Translations under genes and position numbers: made by a program
The notes under the pieces: generated by a model
What the model saw: only the letters and a program-made list of their open reading frames with translations
Database searches by the model: none
Told to the model about the DNA's origin: nothing
Part shown: positions 63,016 to 64,000 of the stretch, one piece after another
How positions within the stretch are numbered: position 1 is the stretch's first letter
Layout of the letters: every line of letters begins with the position of its first letter
Source: Echinococcus granulosus
Taxonomy: Eukaryota > Platyhelminthes > Cestoda > Cyclophyllidea > Taeniidae
Direction of reading: 5' to 3'
Length of the DNA stretch: 64,000 nucleotides
Assembly: GCF_000524195.1 (NCBI RefSeq)
Contig: NW_020170439.1
Span: forward strand, 222,296 to 286,295

Positions 63016-64000
63016 CTATTAGAAAGTAGAGTGTGTTTGACTACTTATTCCACAATGTTGGATTGAGTAGATCTATTCGCTGGATAAATATGTTCAACTG
63101 ATGATGCACCTCGGTTATAAGTGGTTCCACCATAGCCCGTAGCAGCATCGATTTATTAGTCAAATAAGCTAATTGATTGACATCGCTGTTTGAATGCCGG
63201 AGGGTATTACTTAGGCATCGCACATTCAGTTTCATCACTACCCGTAAAAACATTGACCATATCTACCCCTTAAATTTTAGTTTGGATAATGCCAAGTGAA
63301 CCGCTTCACTCGTAGTCACCGTATAAATTAGTCGGTGAAAGTAGCTATTTGAAGAAGAAAAGTTAATCCAGTCTATTTAATATTTTAGACCACTACCTAT
63401 AAGAAACTGAGAATGCTACTCATGCGTTCTATTAGAAGCTTTGTCGCCGCGTCACAAATGCCATGAAACTGGCGTGAAACAAACCATTTTGATAGAGTGG
63501 ATTCACTTATTTGCATTAAAAAACGCGCATAATTCTACTTCTACTATCTTATTAATCCATGAAACAGATTTCTCATAACGCATCATATCGGCAAGCATCC
63601 AGTGTTTATGTTGCTTTATAACAGCCTCGGAAATGGCAGATACTAGAGCAGGAAAAATAAAAATAAAGAATGCTCCTTCATTTAAGCTTTGGAATGTCTA
63701 AACAACTGCCATAATGATCCAGCCTCTAAATAGGCTTGATTAGCCAGCTTGTGAAAGAAAATGAACAGCTAATTAAGAGCAGACAGTCCGGAAAAAGGCA
63801 ATGCATCATCAAGAGCCCATGGAGAGCGCAGGCCAATCTGAATCTTCTGACCGTAGTGAAACCAGGGAAATGATGACCTACCTGTAACCATTAGAAGCAG
63901 TGAGACTTAAGCTATCAAGCAGGAAAGATATTGGGTAAATCAGAAATTACAGAGTGAAAGGCTACATTTTGGAATTGGCTTTGAAAAATAAAGTATCAGA
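63016..64000. other. Upstream flank of the p85-like exons; no exon recognised
   Basis: This should hold an intron and possibly further 5' exons of the p85-like gene. I could not recognise a RhoGAP-like BH domain or an SH3 domain. A - strand frame at 63041-63253 is Leu-rich but shows no clear match and does not join in a workable phase. A strong donor-like GTAGGT occurs on the - strand near 63880, with only about 30 bases between it and an acceptor-like TTGATAG; that small candidate exon does not fit in phase with the next exon. Confidence 0.4.

Noticed and set aside
62748..63066. + strand frames of 77-85 codons
   Set aside because: Shadows of the linker and nSH2 exon on the - strand.
63041..63253. 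Leu-rich - strand frame upstream of the nSH2 exon, considered as the end of a BH/RhoGAP domain
   Set aside because: No convincing RhoGAP motif, and splicing its end to 63015 across the very short interval gives an immediate stop.

Overview
This is an A+T-rich, intron-containing animal genomic window with three assembly gaps, each exactly 100 N (21409-21508, 49039-49138, 61288-61387). Two genes can be supported, and most of the rest is non-coding. Both proteins are metazoan families: a rhodopsin-class G-protein-coupled receptor and a class IA PI3-kinase p85-type regulatory subunit. Their strong divergence, the A+T-rich background and the multi-kilobase introns suggest an invertebrate. A parasitic flatworm, perhaps a tapeworm, would fit, but this is inference because no species-specific marker was recognised.

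Layout. 1-15.5 kb: intergenic, with several diverged copies of one repeat family (about 2.0-2.5, 4.8-5.35, 5.39-5.6 and 14.3-14.7 kb) and a small tandem duplication at 10.9 kb. 15.6-22.1 kb: the GPCR gene on the + strand. Exon 1 (16176-16801) encodes the N-terminus to the cysteine of extracellular loop 2. A 4.6-kb intron follows, then a last exon (visible from 21509, stop at 22060-22062) that carries TM5-TM7 and the tail. The start of that last exon is lost in a gap. 22.1-56.0 kb: about 34 kb with no recognisable gene. It holds a second repeat family in inverted orientation (29.8-30.2 and 39.2-39.7 kb), weak direct repeats at 31.1 and 31.7 kb, and a few uncertain ORFs. 56.1-63.0 kb: the 3' part of the p85-like gene on the - strand, rebuilt here as five exons in consistent phase (63015-62736, 59230-58942, 58441-58293, 57709-57242, 56338-56083). 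They encode a linker, nSH2, iSH2 coiled coil, cSH2 and a short tail, 479 residues to the stop. Its 5' exons were not found and may lie beyond the window.

The most unusual features are (i) the GPCR, in which several normally near-invariant switch residues (DRY, NPxxY, TM4 Trp) are replaced, and (ii) a 359-bp inverted repeat, identical as far as I could compare by eye, at 48680-49038 and 61504-61862. One arm ends at a gap and the other lies inside a p85 intron next to a gap, so it may be an assembly artefact or a very recent inverted duplication. The two genes show no sign of being functionally linked. No RNA genes, CRISPR arrays or intact transposase genes were seen.
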